DNA of 7,773 nucleotides from an uncultured Prevotellaceae bacterium (GTDB lineage Bacteria; Bacteroidota; Bacteroidia; Bacteroidales; Bacteroidaceae). Positions within the stretch are counted from its first letter, which is position 1. Each line of letters opens with the position of its first letter. The position numbers and the translations under genes were made by a program. The stretch is taken from NCBI GenBank assembly GCA_900315105.1, contig OMXX01000141.1, positions 610 to 8,382 of the forward strand, written 5' to 3'. The notes beneath the pieces were generated by a model. That model saw only the letters and a program-made list of their open reading frames with translations. It did no database searches and was not told the origin of the DNA. This document shows positions 6,753 through 7,773 of this stretch, piece after piece.

Positions 6753-6824
6753 GACCTAAAGAAAAAGAAAATCCCCTTCTCTCAGCACTAAAGACAAAAT
6801 GTCAAAAGGCCGTGAGAAGGGGAT
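6753..6824 (-). terminator. Terminator of the small secreted-protein gene; repeat copy A
   Basis: An 11-bp perfect stem pairs 6771-6781 (ATCCCCTTCTC) with 6814-6824. Inside it lies a second small hairpin, GACA (6793-6796) with TGTC (6800-6803). On the minus strand the closing arm is followed by a T-rich tail (6770 down to 6758, broken by two C), which fits intrinsic termination of the gene ending at 6871. The plus strand lacks a T-run after the stem. Positions 6753-6803 match 7643-7693 without gaps at about 42 of 51 positions. Confidence 0.75.
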
Positions 6825-6870
6825 GTTTAGAGAGTATTCTATGTGATATTTTGAACGTTTAGAATTGGGG

Positions 6871-7356
6871 CTATTCCGTTTGCTTCGTTGTACCATCCGA
6901 ATCTGATGTGGAATATGTTAGCTGAGTATCTTCGATGGTCATATTGTCGGAAGATCGCACAATCTTGTAAATTTTCCCTTTTCCTTCTACATAAATAAAA
7001 AGACTAACAGTTTTTATTTGTTTGTTTGAGTATTCATGGACTTTAAATGAAACCTCATACATAGTTTTAGGAGATTTTTCTTTGATAACAATCGATTGTT
7101 TTATTAAATCGTTGTCTTCAAAATAACCCAATGTGAATGGATCATATACTTCAGATGTAATTTTGTCCCATTTTTTATATAATGGAACTGTACAATAATC
7201 TGCAGCTGCCTTTTCATCTGCATCTGGATCGTCAGATAAATATTTCATATAGAAATTCTTCAAATCAGTAGCACTATTTATTGTTTGAGCCACTACCTGC
7301 ATTGAAAGGAAAGACAGTAATGTTATTAATGACATTACAAAAAGCTTTTTTTGCAT
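6871..7356 (-). CDS. Small secreted protein, possibly DUF3828-like
   Basis: The 161-residue product has a clear Sec signal peptide (basic M-Q-K-K, hydrophobic core, cleavage after V-V-A at 23) with no lipobox Cys, so it should be periplasmic or secreted. The mature protein (about 138 aa) opens with a helix (N-F-Y-M-K-Y-L, 34-40), then Y-D-P-F-T-L-G-Y-F-E-D-N-D-L (71-84), then alternating strands (S-I-V-I-K, Y-E-V-S-F-K-V, V-S-L-F-I-Y-V, K-I-Y-K-I-V) and a polar S/T/D-rich tail. The order F-Y-x-x-Y, D-x-F, then beta strands recalls the DUF3828/NTF2-like small secreted domain, but I do not recognise it firmly and give no function. It has one Cys (55), so no internal disulfide. GC is about 32% (156 of 486 by my count) against about 45-55% in lines sampled from susC. 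It has its own promoter and terminator. Confidence 0.8.
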   Translation of the reverse strand: MQKKLFVMSLITLLSFLSMQVVAQTINSATDLKNFYMKYLSDDPDADEKAAADYCTVPLYKKWDKITSEVYDPFTLGYFEDNDLIKQSIVIKEKSPKTMYEVSFKVHEYSNKQIKTVSLFIYVEGKGKIYKIVRSSDNMTIEDTQLTYSTSDSDGTTKQTE

Positions 7357-7437
7357 AATTATCGATATATTTTATATGAAAATTTATTTTACTATTCTGG
7401 AGTATATATTGTAATACCTCTATTTGTTTATTGCATG

Positions 7438-7469
7438 CAAAGATAAGCGATTTTTCTCATACCACCAAA
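7438..7469 (-). promoter_or_regulatory. Consensus Bacteroidetes promoter of the secreted-protein gene
   Basis: On the minus strand TTTG (7469-7466), a 20-nt spacer and TATCTTTG (7445-7438) match the -33/-7 consensus in both boxes and in spacing. Transcription should start near 7430-7432, giving an AT-rich leader of about 75 nt with no Shine-Dalgarno before the ATG at 7356. It is the best promoter match in the window. Confidence 0.8.
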
Positions 7470-7511
7470 TCATATTCCAATTTTCTTGTATTGTCACAAA
7501 CAATAGCCATA

Positions 7512-7639
7512 TCTTCCTCCCTTGTTCCTCCTATGATCCTCCTAACCAAACTCGATGAAACTCTTATTCTGAATGGTATTATAATGGTATTATCATCGAG
7601 TTTGGTTAGGAGGCATAAGGGAGGAGCATAGGAGGAAGA
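7512..7639. repeat. Long inverted repeat built of 11-bp units
   Basis: The 47-nt arms 7512-7558 and 7593-7639 are inverse complements at 39 of 47 positions without gaps. The inner 21 bp (7538-7558 with 7593-7613) and the outer 9 bp are perfect. The 34-nt spacer (7559-7592) contains most of a tandem AATGGTATTAT pair (7572-7582, 7583-7593). Within the left arm CCTCC recurs every 11 bp (7516, 7527, 7538), and the right arm carries the complementary GGAGG series. Transcribed from either strand this gives a very stable hairpin. There is no T-run after either arm and no obvious target-site duplication. It lies between the promoter of the secreted-protein gene and repeat copy B. Identity is unknown: a MITE-like element, a structured RNA or a recombination site are all possible. 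Confidence 0.8.
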
Positions 7640-7642
7640 GCA

Positions 7643-7713
7643 GACCTAAAGGATAGAAAACTCCCCTTCTCTCTGCACAAAAGACAAAGAGTCTTAAAGC
7701 TAAGGGAAGGAGA
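7643..7713 (-). terminator. Probable terminator of the upstream partial gene; repeat copy B
   Basis: Diverged copy of the element at 6753-6803. It shares GACCTAAAG, then CCCCTTCTCTC, GCAC and AAAGACAAA at identical spacing. An inner hairpin AAGAC (7681-7685) with GTCTT (7691-7695) is kept, but the outer stem is interrupted: AAGGG (7702-7706) can pair with CCCTT (7664-7668), and GAG (7710-7712) with CTC (7661-7663), leaving a bulge. On the minus strand it is followed by TTTTC. It begins just past the stop of the partial gene at the right edge, as a terminator should. Confidence 0.5.
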
Positions 7714-7716
7714 GAT

Positions 7717-7773
7717 TTATAATAATCTCACATCGTTAAGAGAATCACGAGGCAATGTGGGATAATAGAGCTT
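7717..7773 (-). CDS. 3' end of a gene running off the right edge
   Basis: The minus strand is open from the window edge to TAA (plus-strand TTA at 7717-7719), giving the C-terminal residues KLYYPTLPRDSLNDVRLL. The other two minus frames contain stops within the same stretch. The stop lies only a few bases before repeat copy B, a terminator-like element, which supports a real gene end. Eighteen residues are too few to name the product. Confidence 0.45.
   Translation of the reverse strand, partial: KLYYPTLPRDSLNDVRLL

Noticed and set aside
7431..7631. 66-codon plus-strand open frame across the long inverted repeat
   Set aside because: It overlaps the consensus promoter and the hairpin element, and its sequence is dictated by the repeat; there is no promoter or start signal for it.
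7512..7639. Invertible promoter switch like those of Bacteroides capsule loci
   Set aside because: The arms are suggestive, but the 34-nt spacer holds no TAnnTTTG box and is much shorter than known promoter inverters, and no recombinase gene is in the window.

Overview
This window looks like a chromosomal segment of a Bacteroidales bacterium, most likely a Prevotella/Segatella-type gut or oral species. The evidence is a SusC/SusD outer-membrane pair, a lipoprotein with a Bacteroidetes surface-export signal, TAnnTTTG-type -7 promoter boxes in place of sigma70 -10 boxes, little Shine-Dalgarno use, and AT-rich intergenic regions full of short degenerate repeats. Genus is an inference; the phylum/order is well supported.

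Layout. Positions 1-280 hold no gene, only short palindromes of a REP-like type and small tandem repeats. A strong intrinsic terminator (281-312) closes a two-gene minus-strand operon: susC-like TonB-dependent transporter (1865-5014) followed 27 bp later by a susD-like surface lipoprotein (347-1837). No glycan-degrading enzyme, sensor or sigma/anti-sigma gene accompanies the pair within the window. The 302-bp divergent region 5015-5316 is rich in structure: a six-unit heptamer array in the susC leader, a candidate susC -7 box, a direct repeat with 21-bp spacing, and a heptamer-based palindrome next to the promoter of the divergent gene.

On the plus strand, 5317-6039 encodes a YjjG-like HAD-family nucleotidase, transcribed from a -7 box so close to the ATG that the mRNA is probably leaderless or nearly so; it ends in an elaborate terminator (6035-6095). 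Next comes a HipB-like XRE antitoxin (6173-6574) with its own promoter. Its last ~25 codons appear to read out of frame through the surviving C-terminal tail of a hipA kinase gene (to 6629), so this looks like the scar of a collapsed hipBA toxin-antitoxin locus.

On the right, a small AT-rich secreted protein (6871-7356, minus) has a textbook Bacteroidetes promoter (7438-7469) and a strong terminator (6753-6824). Behind its promoter is a long imperfect inverted repeat (7512-7639) built from 11-bp units. Next to that lies a diverged second copy of the terminator element (about 82% identical over 51 nt), which follows the last codons of another minus-strand gene running off the right edge.

I see no rRNA, tRNA, CRISPR array, complete insertion sequence or phage gene. 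I do not see clear evidence for a wholly new multi-gene system; the items most worth a second look are the hipBA scar, the 11-bp-unit hairpin, the duplicated terminator element and the repeat architecture of the susC control region.
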